From: Hyalella azteca
Lineage: Eukaryota; Arthropoda; Malacostraca; Amphipoda; Hyalellidae
NCBI RefSeq assembly: GCF_000764305.2
Contig: NW_025943934.1
Location: forward strand, 124,001-188,000
DNA: 64,000 bases
Direction: 5' to 3'
The first letter of the stretch is position 1, and each line of letters begins with the position of its first letter. This document shows, piece after piece, positions 10,677-23,900 of this stretch. Under the pieces are notes generated by a model that was not told the DNA's origin, made no database searches, and worked only from the letters and a program-made list of their open reading frames with translations. Made by a program: the position numbers and the translations under genes.

Positions 10677-12310
10677 GCCTCGCCTAAATTAGAGAGCAAT
10701 AGACGAGCAGCGGTGCGAGCTGACGATGGATATAAAGCAAACACTCGGGAGCAATGTGGACGTTTTTCCGTCCAGCGAAGCCATGCATTTTACATGAGGT
10801 TAATTTGCCCCCCAGCTCGCTGCGCTGGTCAAATTCATGTGAGGTATTAAACTGACGTTCACTTCGCTGCTTACGTTGTGATGAAACTAGCGAATGAAAA
10901 ATTATTCTGTAATTTAAGCTAAATTTTTATACGATATTAGTGAATTTCCTCGATTTAAATTAACTGAAGCCATGCATTGCAATAAAATCTGTGAAAGACG
11001 CTACACGATGAACAGATCTGCTACTATAGGCATCTATCAACGACGTACGAAAAACGACTTAATTTAGCTCAAACCATGCGTCTAAATAGATACTGTTAAT
11101 AACACAACAACGACCAAAGCTGTTTCTTTTCGATAAGCTATTCCTTATTGCAAAACGTATGATGAACGACTTAAATTAACAACAGCACAAATCATGTATG
11201 ACTAAAGACGCTTTCACGCTTGATGTGTTCCTTGGAATACATGAATGTGAAACATAAACCTAGCCTACGAACTTTAATGTAAACTCCAGCAATCAGAGCG
11301 TCATGTTTAGGGTGCAATCTATACAATCGAGTCCATATCACGCACAACGCTACACATGAAAGCTAACAGTATGATTAAACATTATCCAAGAAATATATCG
11401 TAAAGTGAGACTTCACCTCATTAGTGAGCGAAAAAAACCTAAACTTCCGCCCGTTAAAGCGTTACTATTAATTAGACGAGTGTACTGTACTATATAGTAC
11501 TATATATATGTACTATATACATATAGTACTTTACACAGTACATGTACACCAGAAATTCAGCTAATTGTCATACAAAAACATTTTTGGTTTATATATTATA
11601 AGCGGCTGCCAACATGAAAAAAAATCAATAAACCCTCGGGGGGGGGCGGCAAATTTAAAAATTAATTACAGTGTAAATTACCATCATAATGTACACAGTG
11701 GCAGCCTAATTTTAGGTTTAATGATTATTTACTCAAACTAGACTTGAAGGTGTCCTGGCTAGAATAGAAGGTCAACCAAAACAAATCAGGTATGAACAAT
11801 TAAAAAGAAACGTTGCTGAACCTTCATTTTTAATAAACAACAGGGTGAAAATTCCACACGTAAGGTAAGTATAAATACAAATATTTTAACATATTAAAAC
11901 TTCAATCAACATGGGCTTTCAATAAACCTTAGACTAACACGAATATCTAAATTCATCTCTTGATTTTCAGACAGGAATGAATATGACGGCGTGCTACAAT
12001 TAAACTGCAAACTCATATAAATGGGTTGCCCTATCTTATAAAATTGGACACGCGCACCTACTTTGCTCGTTTTGGAAAAATAAATTATAAAATAAATTCA
12101 CATTTGAGAATTATTTCATATTATTTCCACAACAATAAAATGTATGCAACGACGCTTCTAACAACTTAGCCCACGAAGTGGCTCTACATACAAATACTTG
12201 TACCGCAAAGTGCGGTCAGACAACAGAGATTCTCAATACGTACAGGGTTCGTACAGTAACAATACAAACTAAACGTGCATGTCGCCTCAGAACTGGACGC
12301 GAGTTACAAG
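10677..12310. other. Intergenic, with short palindromic words and a G tract
   Basis: No coding signal was seen. There is a TATA/GTAC palindromic microsatellite-like stretch at 11490-11530, a G9 run at 11638-11646 in an AT-rich setting, and several short inverted words such as AGCTCGCTGCGCTGG (10813) and ACCGCAAAGTGCGGT (12202). Confidence 0.5.
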
Positions 12311-12465
12311 AAAAAATATAACACAGTACTCACTGCAGTGAGTGACAGAGAGCGCATTTTCTCGTCGACGAAAACGTGAAGTCACGGACGGACAGACGGA
12401 TGGACAGACGGACATGGCGAGCACAATAATGCATTTTTTCCATAAATGAGAAAATGCGCTAAAAA
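12311..12465 (+). mobile_element. MITE family A, copy 1
   Basis: About 145-155 bp. One end reads AATATAAC(A/T)CAGTACTCACT with the palindrome CACTGCAGTG. The other end reads AATGAGAAAATGCGCTAAAAA. GCGCATTTTCTC just inside the first end is the inverted complement of GAGAAAATGCGC at the other end, so the body folds back. Between them are the palindrome TCGTCGACGA and a variable GGACGGACAGAC tract. The superfamily is not assigned, and no clear target duplication was identified. Confidence 0.85.
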
Positions 12466-15400
12466 CGTCTAAATGCTCGTTAAGATTGCGCCGTAACTCC
12501 GGAGAATTGCAGAGTTGCACACAATGGGAGTAAATTAAAATAGTGAAGCGTCAGGCATCTGAGATCCTGAGTAACAGCAATTGAGTATTACTTCTAGGCT
12601 GTAAGTCAGAGGAAATATGTACTCAGTTGGAAAAATATCAATTCACATGCACGGACACGATTTAAAAACTGAAACTGTTATGAGATAAATCATACGGTAC
12701 ATAAGCAAAATATTGTAAGATACATATGAACATATTATTAGGTAGATGAAATACTCATCACATGGTTCATCAAAGATAGACGAGAAATATCTTCTATCTA
12801 TGTTCTATCGCGCGATCAAAACCTACTGGAATATTTTAGTTGAATACTAAATTGCTTAATGCCAGCTTACACTTCCAATACGCCGTAGGCATTTGCTAAA
12901 TATAAGAAGCTTTGGGCAGCGTTCGCTCGTTCCAACTTTATTTATTAAACGCAAAATTCCCGACGACGTGCACTTTTTGTTCTCATCAACGAGAACAGAT
13001 GGTGCTATCACGAGCGAATAACTCATACGAGTTACAGTGACAAATGACAGCGCTAAAACCGACGGCAAACTAGGGGCAAGCGAGCCGATGCCCGAAAAAG
13101 CGAAGCGAAGTCCCTTTTGTTCAGTTAGCATAGAACTGCTACGTATGTGTAATATCGGATCATCAAGAATGACTGACGATTGTTGTAGAATTTAATTGCC
13201 ATTGTGATTATGTAGGGTTCTGCTTTGTTCAGTTCTTTGACTGCGGATACATAACCAGTGGTCGACTTTTTTGTTCCTGAAAGTTTTATCAGAAGTTTAT
13301 CGACAGTAGACCATCGTGATAATTAAATAAAAACATGCCAGGAAATTTTCCTCATCTCTTTTGCCGAGAAATCATTCGTTAATTTCATATGATATAGCAT
13401 GATGGCGCCAAAAATTAATTTTGTACGTCAAGATGCGAATGAAACTGTTATTCAGTATAGAAAGCAGAAATTAAGTGTCATAGAAGCCTTAAGTTTCCCA
13501 CTTCAGTTCAGGGAAAAAATTTCTTACAGGCTGCGAAGTCTAGCTTAACTTCAGTCTCGTATATCATGCAAACGAGCGACATGGCTCGAGTAGAGCTTGA
13601 TTTGTTTGTGTTCTTATCAAGTTTAGAGAGCGGCCTTGTCCTTTTACGACTCTAAATACACTTGTGACTCGCGACAAAACTTTGATAAAGTTAATGGACT
13701 GACGCTCGAACTTCTTACACCAAACCGACCCTTAAAAGTTATGGGATGTTTATGAAAGAGACCGAACCTCCTGAGTGCGCAAGTTCTGAGCAGTCGGCAA
13801 TCCTTTCCGAACACTAGCAATGGAATACGCTAACTTCAGCAAGTGAGCACCAGTATGCAGGGAAGTAAACGTGGCAGCATTAAACCCCCAAAATTGAACA
13901 GCACCTTCAAGACAAGCTACCTCAAATAATATTCGTTATGAATTTTTTAATATAATATTTATTTTAATAAATAATTCGTTGTGAAAGGTCGCGAATGGCC
14001 ATCGTGCTTATGATGATAATTAAATACTTATGTACTCACATGTTTAGTAATGTCTTGAATAATGTCTAATGCACAGAGGCGAAGAATGAACTAAGAGAAA
14101 AAAAGAGAGGAAGATCAATAGACACTCTTAAACGATTTCGCCAGTACTGTCCAGCGGCCAATTTTATAATAAGGAAAGAAAAGTGCATTACATTCTAGTA
14201 CATTCACCGGAAGACATTACGCCATTATCAAGAAGCACAACTAATCTCTTTTAATAATGTCTAAACTTATTCTTATGTTTTTTTTAATCGCCTTTGACTA
14301 TTACTCATTGTTCAACTTGGAGAATATAGGCCTGTCTATACACGCCTGCAGTTGTCACTGTCTTGGTGCCAAAATTTTACTTTGAGCCAAAAGATAAAAA
14401 TAAAATAAAAATTATTCTTTTGGTGAGACAAAATTTTATTTTAGTCAACTTTCACAGTAAAACAGACCTTGGCTCGAAGTTAACATGCTCACAAAACCCA
14501 GGCTTCTCGCTGCTTGGCTCAGTGGTCCGCCTAAAGTCGATTTGACGCTGAAAATTTGCCGGCTGCAGAACCAACACTCATGCGCTCAATAATTGGATCT
14601 CTCGAACTTCCAATTGCGTTCAAATTCATGCGGCTTGCCCATCCCGTTTACTGAAGGTCTTTATTGCTTTAAACGGATAGTTCTTTGCCAGGTTGATTCC
14701 ACGATTCAGGTGTGAATAGTTTAATAATTGACGAATAATTATCAAATATCAAATAAATATCTCATGATATTTTAGATATTACATTTTTCACGGAACTAAT
14801 GAAAAAATATTGATCTCGTCTGCAGGAGTAATACAATCGCCCCTTTATCTAGTATCGCGTCATTATATTAAATCAGCGTGCAATGATACAATAATATTCA
14901 TATAAAATAACAAGCAAACTAATCAAAATTGAAAATAAAACCGAGTGAGCATGGCCACGTCCCACGAATACGCTAACTTCACACGGCGAACCGATACCTA
15001 AACAAATGGTCACCATCACCAGCGAGGAATGTTTGAACCGTCCATAAATCAGTTTCTGGAAGGGGACCCGGCCAGGGATTCGGCTGCAGTTTGTTTGGCA
15101 TGAGTCCAAAAAGTTGCAGGAACGAGCGAGGGTCTCGACACATTTGCCGCTCACTTGTTCAGAGGTTGACTGGACGTCTCCGGATACACAAAGGGTATTT
15201 ATGTGGCGTCTGTGACGCTCCGTAGTGACTAAAGCTGATTTGGGTTGAATTGGTTAATGGGCAGAACATCTTTGTTAAAATCTAGGTTGCATAAAAACTC
15301 ACAATCGTCTCCCATTGAATGACGTTGTATGCAATACAAAACCATACAACCAACGACAGCATGAAGTACGCCTGACAGTATGTATATTTATTATTTCCAA

Positions 15401-17589
15401 ATGTAAATAAGAAATTCCTACCGAGCAGAAACAATGTCGTAGAGCTAAAACTGATGTAGGTACTCGCATGTCAGACCCAACGCCTGCATCAGTGATTTAC
15501 TTCTGAGTTTCCTAAGCACATTCCCTGATGGTAAAATTTAATTAAAAAATAGCCAAGTATTGTAAGGCATTCGGGCAATTTGCATTTCTTTTAAAATCGG
15601 TCTTTATTCCTCTAATGATTTTCTCTTACAGCTGTATATATTTTTCTCGCATCTTGAATAGTCATTTCAAATCCTCTACATCCCGCTAAGGAGTTGCATG
15701 GTGACGAAAATTTACACTAATATTTTGACTTTCACAATCATTAGCATACATTTTTATTCAATGTTGAATTTTCTTTACATTTTTTAAGAGAAAATTTCCG
15801 CGTCGTGAAGGTAAACTCAAATTATAAACAGAATTTGAAACAAAAATCAATAAAAATTTTCCCCAATCGCGATTACACAAATCTTTCATTACTGTAACAA
15901 ATAATATTATTTGATAACAATTATTAACAATTAACTTGCATTTGTCGTATATCACACATAACAAATTTATTTTATAGCCAGTTCACATTATAAAGATCGT
16001 CCCCTGATACTAAAAAGATCAGATAAAATAGCGTTATAGGAATGGCAAAATTCCGCAGCATCCTCGCTGCGTAAACTTCCAACGTATCAACGTATAAACT
16101 GTTACTACTTTGCAGAGCTGTTAAAAACAAAAATGTATGCACAAAAAATTATAAAACGCGAAGAGATTATAGTATAAAAATCCAATATGTAATTAACTAA
16201 AGAGGTTGTTGTTTGCATTACAGGAAGCTGTTCGAAACAACTTGCAAAGAAAAGCTCCCGCTGAAAATAGGTAGTAAGGTTGAAGGGAACACGAATCAAG
16301 TGTTGTTTGTGTTGGAATCCGTCATAAGGAAGAGGATCCATTTCTCATTATTCCCCGTTGCGACGGCCGAGAAATGAAGATAAATTGTCGCCGGTTTGAA
16401 TTCGTGCACAGTTGGAAAAAGGCTCAGCATAGAACAAGTTGAGGAAAGTCAATTCACGGAATTCGTCAGAATTGGCAGGATGATAAATACATTTCTAGCG
16501 GAATCGGATCCGATTGAAGGAAAAAAACTAACCATACATAAGGGGGAAAACAACAAATTATTTTGGCGGTTCGTGCAATCGGTTTACCGGGGACGTTTTA
16601 ATTGCAGTTTTCATCACCTCGTAAATTTTTAACTGCACTTTTATTCTTTATTAAGCGACATTTTAACCTTGAATTTAAAAAAAGTTTCATTCGACATCAG
16701 ACTACAAAAAAATTCATACAACGAAATAAAAATAGAACATTTCCCTGTCGGACGAGCTGATAAGGAGGCCTCAACTGGTCTCTAATTGATCATTCGATAC
16801 CAAATTGCAGTTTCAATTCTCCTCACATCGACATGACCGCGGTGGAAAAATTCGGCACTTCGCTTTTTTTTCATTTCGGCATAGCAGCGCCCAATGCGTT
16901 TGACGAGCCGCTTATTGCATCTCCATAATATTATTCACTATTAGAAAATTATTTGGAATGTTCTTAGAAAAAGAAGGACTTTCTCGAGCATCGTATTCCC
17001 AACTTTAATAAGATTCACTTATTTTTATTTTTAAAATGACTGTTTCGAAATTATTTGGATTTTCTTAGAAATGAAACGCCCAGAAACTCGTGAATTTGAA
17101 GTAAACCAATAAAGTGTATATTTGGCCATTGTTACTACAGATGTGCAGATACGTCATCTTTTTCGACATTATTTCTCGTGTTTTATGCCAGGTTATAATT
17201 AACTTGATCCTAAAGAATAAATGAATTTCATTCTGTCATTAAAAATCCAGCAGCTCTCGGCAGAAAAATGGTAATGATGAATCTATATTAGCTTCCCTCA
17301 ATCGAACAAATTCCAGAAAATATTTCTTCATTTGTTACTTGATGGCTTCCTTAGAAAACTATAGAAAAATATTGTCATAGAGAACAAGGCGAACAAATAT
17401 ACAAGTCATCACATTATTAAATTTTATAACTCGACTTCCACTTGAAATAATGCCGTAGAACAATGATCGTCAAGCGTGTTCTTAAAAAATGGCGTGCAGC
17501 TACAGCCAATCCAATGTGGTGATATTCTGTGCTCAGTGTAGTCCGAAGCTCCTATGGCTGCATCGTCCTGACTCGGCGACATTCGAAAA
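12466..17589. other. Gene-poor AT-rich DNA
   Basis: No confident gene. A minus-strand open frame at 14873-15154 has a moderately GC-rich third position and several cysteines, but no start with good context, no clear splice sites and no recognisable domain. I leave it unassigned. The rest shows only AT-rich sequence. Confidence 0.5.
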
Positions 17590-17939
17590 TCAACTATTCT
17601 TCTCGGTGTCTCAATCGTTGCGAATGTTGGTCCCGGAGGCCAATAAGCAATTTTTCTCGGTGTCTCAATCGTTGCGAATGTTGGTCCCGGAGGCCAATAA
17701 GCAATTTTTCTCGGGGTCTCAATCGTTGCGAATGTTGGTCCCGGAGGTCAATCAGCAATTTTTCTCGGTGTCTCGGTCGTTGCGAATGTTGGTCCCGGAG
17801 GTCAATCAGCAATTTTTCTCTGTGTCTCGGTCGTTGCGCATGTTGGTCCCGGAGGTCAATCAGCAATTTTTCTCTGAGTCTCGGTCGTTGCGAATGTTGG
17901 TCCCGGAGGTCAATCAGCAATTCTTCTCTGTGTCTTAAT
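17590..17939. repeat. 54-bp minisatellite, about 6.3 units, open in three frames
   Basis: The unit contains TCGTTGCGAATGTTGGTCCC and GGAGGTCAATCAGCAATTTT. Because 54 is a multiple of three and the unit lacks stops, two plus frames and one minus frame stay open across the array. The plus frame from an ATG at 17489 would give an 18-residue repeat containing FFSVSQSLRMLVPE. That openness is expected from period and composition, and nothing else supports translation. Confidence 0.9.
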
Positions 17940-20900
17940 AGTTGAAAATGTTGGTCCCTGGAAAGCAATCCATCTAAATCACGGTGCATCGCTGCCCAAA
18001 CTGCAAGACGGCGAAAATTGCGAGCCCCTTCTTAGCAAGCTGAGTATTGCACATACTTTTGCGAAAAAATTAGCAAGAGTTTCCTAATTGATTAAGCCTT
18101 GCCCCCAACCTCAAAGGTTAAGCCAGGTGCGTCCGTGCTTTAAATAAAGTGCCGAATATACATCGCAGCTTCGGCAATCGCAAGATCCTTCTCATTGGAC
18201 CAAGCGATTTCATTGGACCTTCTCATTGTTTGCGCAAAACCAAGCATACAAATTCCGGACATGTTTCTTGAAGTTCCCGCATTCAATTTGATATGAAAGG
18301 ATAGGATAACCATGTTGACCACTTGTGTTGGCAATGTTCTTCATAAGTTTGAGAGATGCAGACCTCACTGGCTGAGATCCGCACGCAAACAAACTCTAAA
18401 GACAGACGAACGATCGAGGAAGCTTTGGATATTGCAAGTAAGTATACTGAAGAAACTTCTTGATAACAGGTTGGTCAAAACTCAAAATTCATGGTTTCAT
18501 TTATTTGAACATAAATTTCATACTATGATCATCACGAGTATGCTATTTTTATATTCCTGTTTTATCATCAAATATTTCTTTCTTTTTCCACTTCATTTGC
18601 ATAAATTCCAGCAAACGCAGGATAAGGATGCACCTCATCGTGGACAATGTTCACTTGCATGCCCTCTTGTTTGAAATTTGTGAATTTTTACTCTGGAATG
18701 ATCTTAATCAATGAAATTTGTGGTCCCTTCTATCTGGTTATTTATAAACATCATTTAATAATTCAACACAAGCAATTGTTGGACATGAAGTACAATTATA
18801 TATGATCCAGCTAATGATATCCAGCAGTGATAATAAGATGAATAACCGTAATCATCTACAGTAAAAGAAGTCAGTAATGCACGAGCGATCCCTCACGTGA
18901 ACATATTCTGCTGTATTTGATTAATTAGAAACGCGGTAAGCTCATCCGCGAAAAAACTTTTGGATTAAATACGAACAAGGTTCCGTTGTAAAGATGATAA
19001 ACAAAGCTCAACTTACGCACTCAACTTACGTGAGGAAATATATTGTGCGTGAGGAAATATATATTATGAATTGTATAATAAATAATTCATTGGTATATAT
19101 TGCGCAGTCACCAATGAAAAAAACCTTACTTCTATACCTGAACAGTCAAAAAAATATGAGGATGAGAAACTGATGATTATAACGACTTCAAATCGTCATA
19201 GCCTCTCTAACGAATAATTCAGATCAATCAAATCATTCATTTCTTTTTCGTATCCTCATCCATCCAAAGACCGGAAGCAGTCACATGAAAACGAGTGTAT
19301 ATTTAGCCTTTTTGTAAATTAATTTATGCAGATTTCAATATGACCTATTCATAACCAATCTTGAAGTTACACATTGTTCCGTAACCACAATCCGACAGCA
19401 CTCACCATTTCTTATTAATAACCTGGCCATAAGTATTGAAAAGTTCTGGATGCGTTCAATTAACTTGTGCCAATAACATATGGAGAAGTCGACTCAAAAC
19501 TATACCAGCTAATCAAACCGGGATCAAAAAGAGGATAGATTCCTTCACTTATTTACCCACGCGCTGCGAGTGCGGCAACGTAAAGCTTCTATTTAAACAA
19601 GGAATTTTTGGCAACGCTCTCTCCACACTCGAGTCGACCAATAAAAATTCTTCCGCGAAATTTAGATACCAGACTGGGGAACGCGGAAGTTGCCTAATAC
19701 ATTCATTATATACGAGGTATTCTGAATTAAATTCAATATTCGATCGCTCTATCCAAATAGGAAATAGTTTTCGAATGAAATTTCTGTCTATAACGCTCTT
19801 CCCTTTCAAATTTCTTCGGTCGAACCTCACCGCAAGACTCTGCGAAAAATAGTGGAAAAAACTTGGGTTGGCTGAGGGCTTGAAATTGCTGAGATTGGAA
19901 CAGCAAGTTTGACGTTCGGAACCCGCATCTACATAGTTCGAAATCGTAAGAAAGTTCGAAATCATATGAGGCCTGCCAGGGCCTATACTTTAAAAAAAAA
20001 GTTAAGAGATCGTAAGTTCATCAGCCAATCATTGACGGCCTTTTAAGCAAAATCCACCAATCATGGACTAGAAAATAGAGCATAAGTACTTACGTTCACT
20101 TAGCGATTTTTGAAATTATGGCCCCTGGTGTAAGTACATAGAGAACGGTATGGCGGCCGGGTGGTTAAGAATATCGCCAATATGGCCTGATTAGCGTATT
20201 TGTTCTAAATAAATTTCCAAAACCCCTGACTTCTCTGCAGAGTGAATTCAAACTGAATTAAACATTTTAGTGAACACTAACATATTAAATTCATAGCTTT
20301 AACAGTATATCGCGTAAACTGGAATTACGGATGTGTGCATAAGTGGTTCACTTTCAGGTGAGTTTAACTCAAGGTTTCTTTTTTAAACTTAGGTGAAAAT
20401 TATTAAATCATAAAATATTAGGAAATGAATTATTGCATTATATTATAATTTAATTTTAATTAAACGAACCAAAATATTATTTGATACAAGTATAACCATC
20501 GCGAGCGACAGTAACCGAATAACCTTAAGCCTAAACATCAATTGTACGAGTTGGATCATCAAGTGAAGACTGAAATTCACCATTCACTGCGTGATTTAAT
20601 TGCGATATTAATAATTTTTTATTGTTAACTTATTCAATTTAAATTGTGCATTCAATAATCTTTTGTGCATTCAATATAAATTGAATGCGCAAAAAGCCCG
20701 CAATAAACTTGTTAATTGGGGAGATTCCTAGAAACAATTGTATGGAAACAATTAAATCGACTCAATTATTAGTCAGTTGCGTCTGATGGTTTGGCGGTAA
20801 GTTTTCTCTTAGCAAAATTATGCTGAATAAAGAATGATGTGAAATGAGTTCACGTTTACGGGCAAGATGAGAGTTCGGGTAGTCCCTTCCACAAAAAAAA

Positions 20901-23900
20901 AAGTCATGAACTTCTTTAATTTTTGTTTGGCATTATGCACAGAATAAAAATCTTCTGTAGGCTAGCATATGCCCAATCATTCACGGTAAATGACGAAACT
21001 TAGAAAAAAAAATATCTGCCAACAAAAACGATTTATTGATCTCTGCCAGTTAAAATAAATCTTTGAAAAATGTAATGTAACGCTGCAGGCAAATAACACA
21101 ACGTTCGCGATCGGCTTTTGAAAAGCTTTGCAATGAATCGTTCAGGATTTTGGCATCTGAGCCCGGATTTTAACTCACTGTAATGAAACACTATCGTGAC
21201 CAAGTAAAAAATGAAATATATATTTCCTATAAGCCACCGAAAACCTTCAGAGCAAGATTATTCGGAAAGAAATGTTGTGGCACGTTTACTCCGTCAATTT
21301 CACGAAGAGGATAGCCAAGTTGGTACCTTCAATAGAATATCAAATCAATCGAATATCTTCAACAGAATATCAAATCTGTACCACATCCGTATATCAGGAA
21401 GTTTTATCTGATGCGGCTTGGTGGCATTCAGAGGACACAGTCTGCGCTCACTATAAAATTTACTCAAAATACCTCGCGGATGCGACTTTGCAGGATTTAC
21501 TTCCGTAATAAATTGGGAACGGAAGTAACGGTCGCGAATGCGGTCAAGCCTCTTTTCAAGACACTAATCCAACTAATAATAATTTATGTAAATTTAATTA
21601 AATTAGACAAGACATCAACGTTTGATATCACTTTGTGTGCTAACGATACAAATTTCAAACCCAGCTACTAATGTTCATAAATGCGCGCAGACTGTTGACG
21701 GGTTGCGTGAAAATGATTCTGTTCCGAAATTTGAACTTCCAATTATGATACCCAAAATTAGATTCGCAAGCGTTGACTTTGGCAAGGGAAATGTGAAATT
21801 AAAAGCATGAATCACGAATGAAGGTTACATTTTTGTCAGCATATGCTCGATAGTGTTCGTTTAATTTGTAGTTGTCCTATGGCCAACGTGCGAAGAACAC
21901 CCGATGTTACAAGTAGTGCTTCTTAACCACGCGCCGACACAGCACAGGGACCAATCTCGAGTAACGCGTTCCGAATTATTATTATAAGTAAAGTTACGCA
22001 CTATTCAATTTTTATTACTTCATACCGTATATAGTCGCCAAGTAAAATTGATTTTACTGAACAAAAGCGGAGCTCAAGTTGCGAAAACGTTGCTTATCAA
22101 AACTGGTTAGATTTTTAGATCCACACGAGCGCGTCATTTTGACCGAAATCGTCCAATAACCAGATGGAGTTTTGAAGGCAGCTTGGACCGGTACACTTTC
22201 AATGGAGAAACTGAAAGCTCGATCGTTTACTCGGCTGGAAGCTCCTGCAAGAAGGCGCTCTTGGTAACTGAAGTTGATCGTTCCGGGGAATCGGATGAAA
22301 GAAGTTGATCGCATTTATCCGGCTTTTGGTGAGCACGCGGCGCGTTGAAGAGTAATCGGCTATTTCGCTAGGATTGAATCCATTTACTGAAGCCCTCCAT
22401 AATAAACCGCTTCCAGCGCAGGAGTAAAAGAAAGCTAAAAATAGTGGGAAGTATTAAGAAATGAACCAGGAAATTGCCGTCATCTCTCTCACTCATGGGT
22501 TTATTTAGGGGTTTGAATCCTTAATTGTCGAGGTATGTTTCATGAGATGTTTTCACAAAGCATGTATTTATTATTCTGTCAATGTTAAGATATGAACCCG
22601 GAAATTTTCGTCATTCCTCTCACTCATGGGTTTATTTAGGGGTTTGCATCCTTGTAGAGGTATGTTTCATGAGACAAAAGAGGATACCTTACATCACATC
22701 TGTGTATTTATTATTCTGTTATTAACACAGGGGTAATTGTATGACATAAAAGACTAAACTAAATGGAATTAAATACAAATACCATTTAATTCATTGCTAC
22801 CTTCAAAACAAAGACTGATAAAACGTGTATGAGTTCAAAACTCTGAAAATTGAGCTAGTCTTTCATTTCTAGGACGCGAGGCTGCATGGAATATGCATGC
22901 CGTGACCCAGTCGCGACTCCTAAATCCTAAAGCAGCGCTCTTTATCAGAGCCAAGCGAAGGCAGAGTGAACGAAGGAAACATTCAAAATGACTTCCGCTT
23001 CATTGAGAAGGTTATTTAAATTTTACATAAAAGTTCCAGAAGGGGCTTTTACCAACGACCCCAAATTTCTAAAAATATTAACGCAAGTTACTTTGTTTAT
23101 TTATCATATCTAGCAAGCAAATACGGCAGCAGTAAAGTAAGTCAATGACGTTACTTGCTAAATAAAATTGAATTCAACTGGCATAGCGAGATACATCGAC
23201 GAACTTCAGTGTTCATTTGTGGCGCAAAATCTCTGGAGCAAAATTTGCCATCCGGCATTAAATAAAAAGTCAGTAGATTTATATGCCAACAGTTTCACGA
23301 GCGGAAAATCAAGATTGTAAATTCCAAACCGAATTTTGTATGAGATAGGTTTAATTTTTCCGCATTATTCATTCATAAATCATAGATATAATGAAGCAAA
23401 TAGGAAATACTACAACAAAATTCTATAATTATTGCGGTGCCATTTCATCGCGCGCCCGCTTTTCAGGAAATCCATCGCGGCAAATCTTTCCCTGGGCACA
23501 TGTTTGTGCAACATAAAAGGCAACACAAAGACCAAGATGCTCAGACTGCCGAGCTGTCGTCGCTTTGGTAGCAGCAGCACGAAATATGAGCTCAGGCCGC
23601 CTCACCATCATGTTGAAATCTGGGCCGAAAACACGAGCAGGGCGAGATGTTGTCTGCTCCCTGAAACAGGTTATACATACGTGCGTCAAAACATGTACCC
23701 GATGACCCCTTTGATTTATCGATAGGAAGAAGGACAGAGATATAGGGCAAAAGAACTTTAAATAAAATATAGCGAGGAAATAAACCGAAAAAATGTATTG
23801 GTGAATGGTGAATAGAATGTATTTTATCGAATAATGACAACGAAAGTTTACTGGCAAAATGTACGTATTGAAACTCAATAATTATTTGTATAGAGTGACT

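Noticed and set aside
17489..17945. Long overlapping frames with an 18-residue peptide repeat
   Set aside because: The openness follows from a stop-free 54-bp unit. Three frames on both strands are open equally and no splice or codon evidence favours one.
19436..19965. Overlapping 138-codon frames on opposite strands
   Set aside because: Neither shows codon bias, domain or splice context. Mutual overlap suggests chance.
23429..23878. 149-codon minus frame and 97-codon plus frame over a GC-richer patch
   Set aside because: Both are partly GC-biased because the DNA is; neither has a clear start or domain, so I cannot choose between them.
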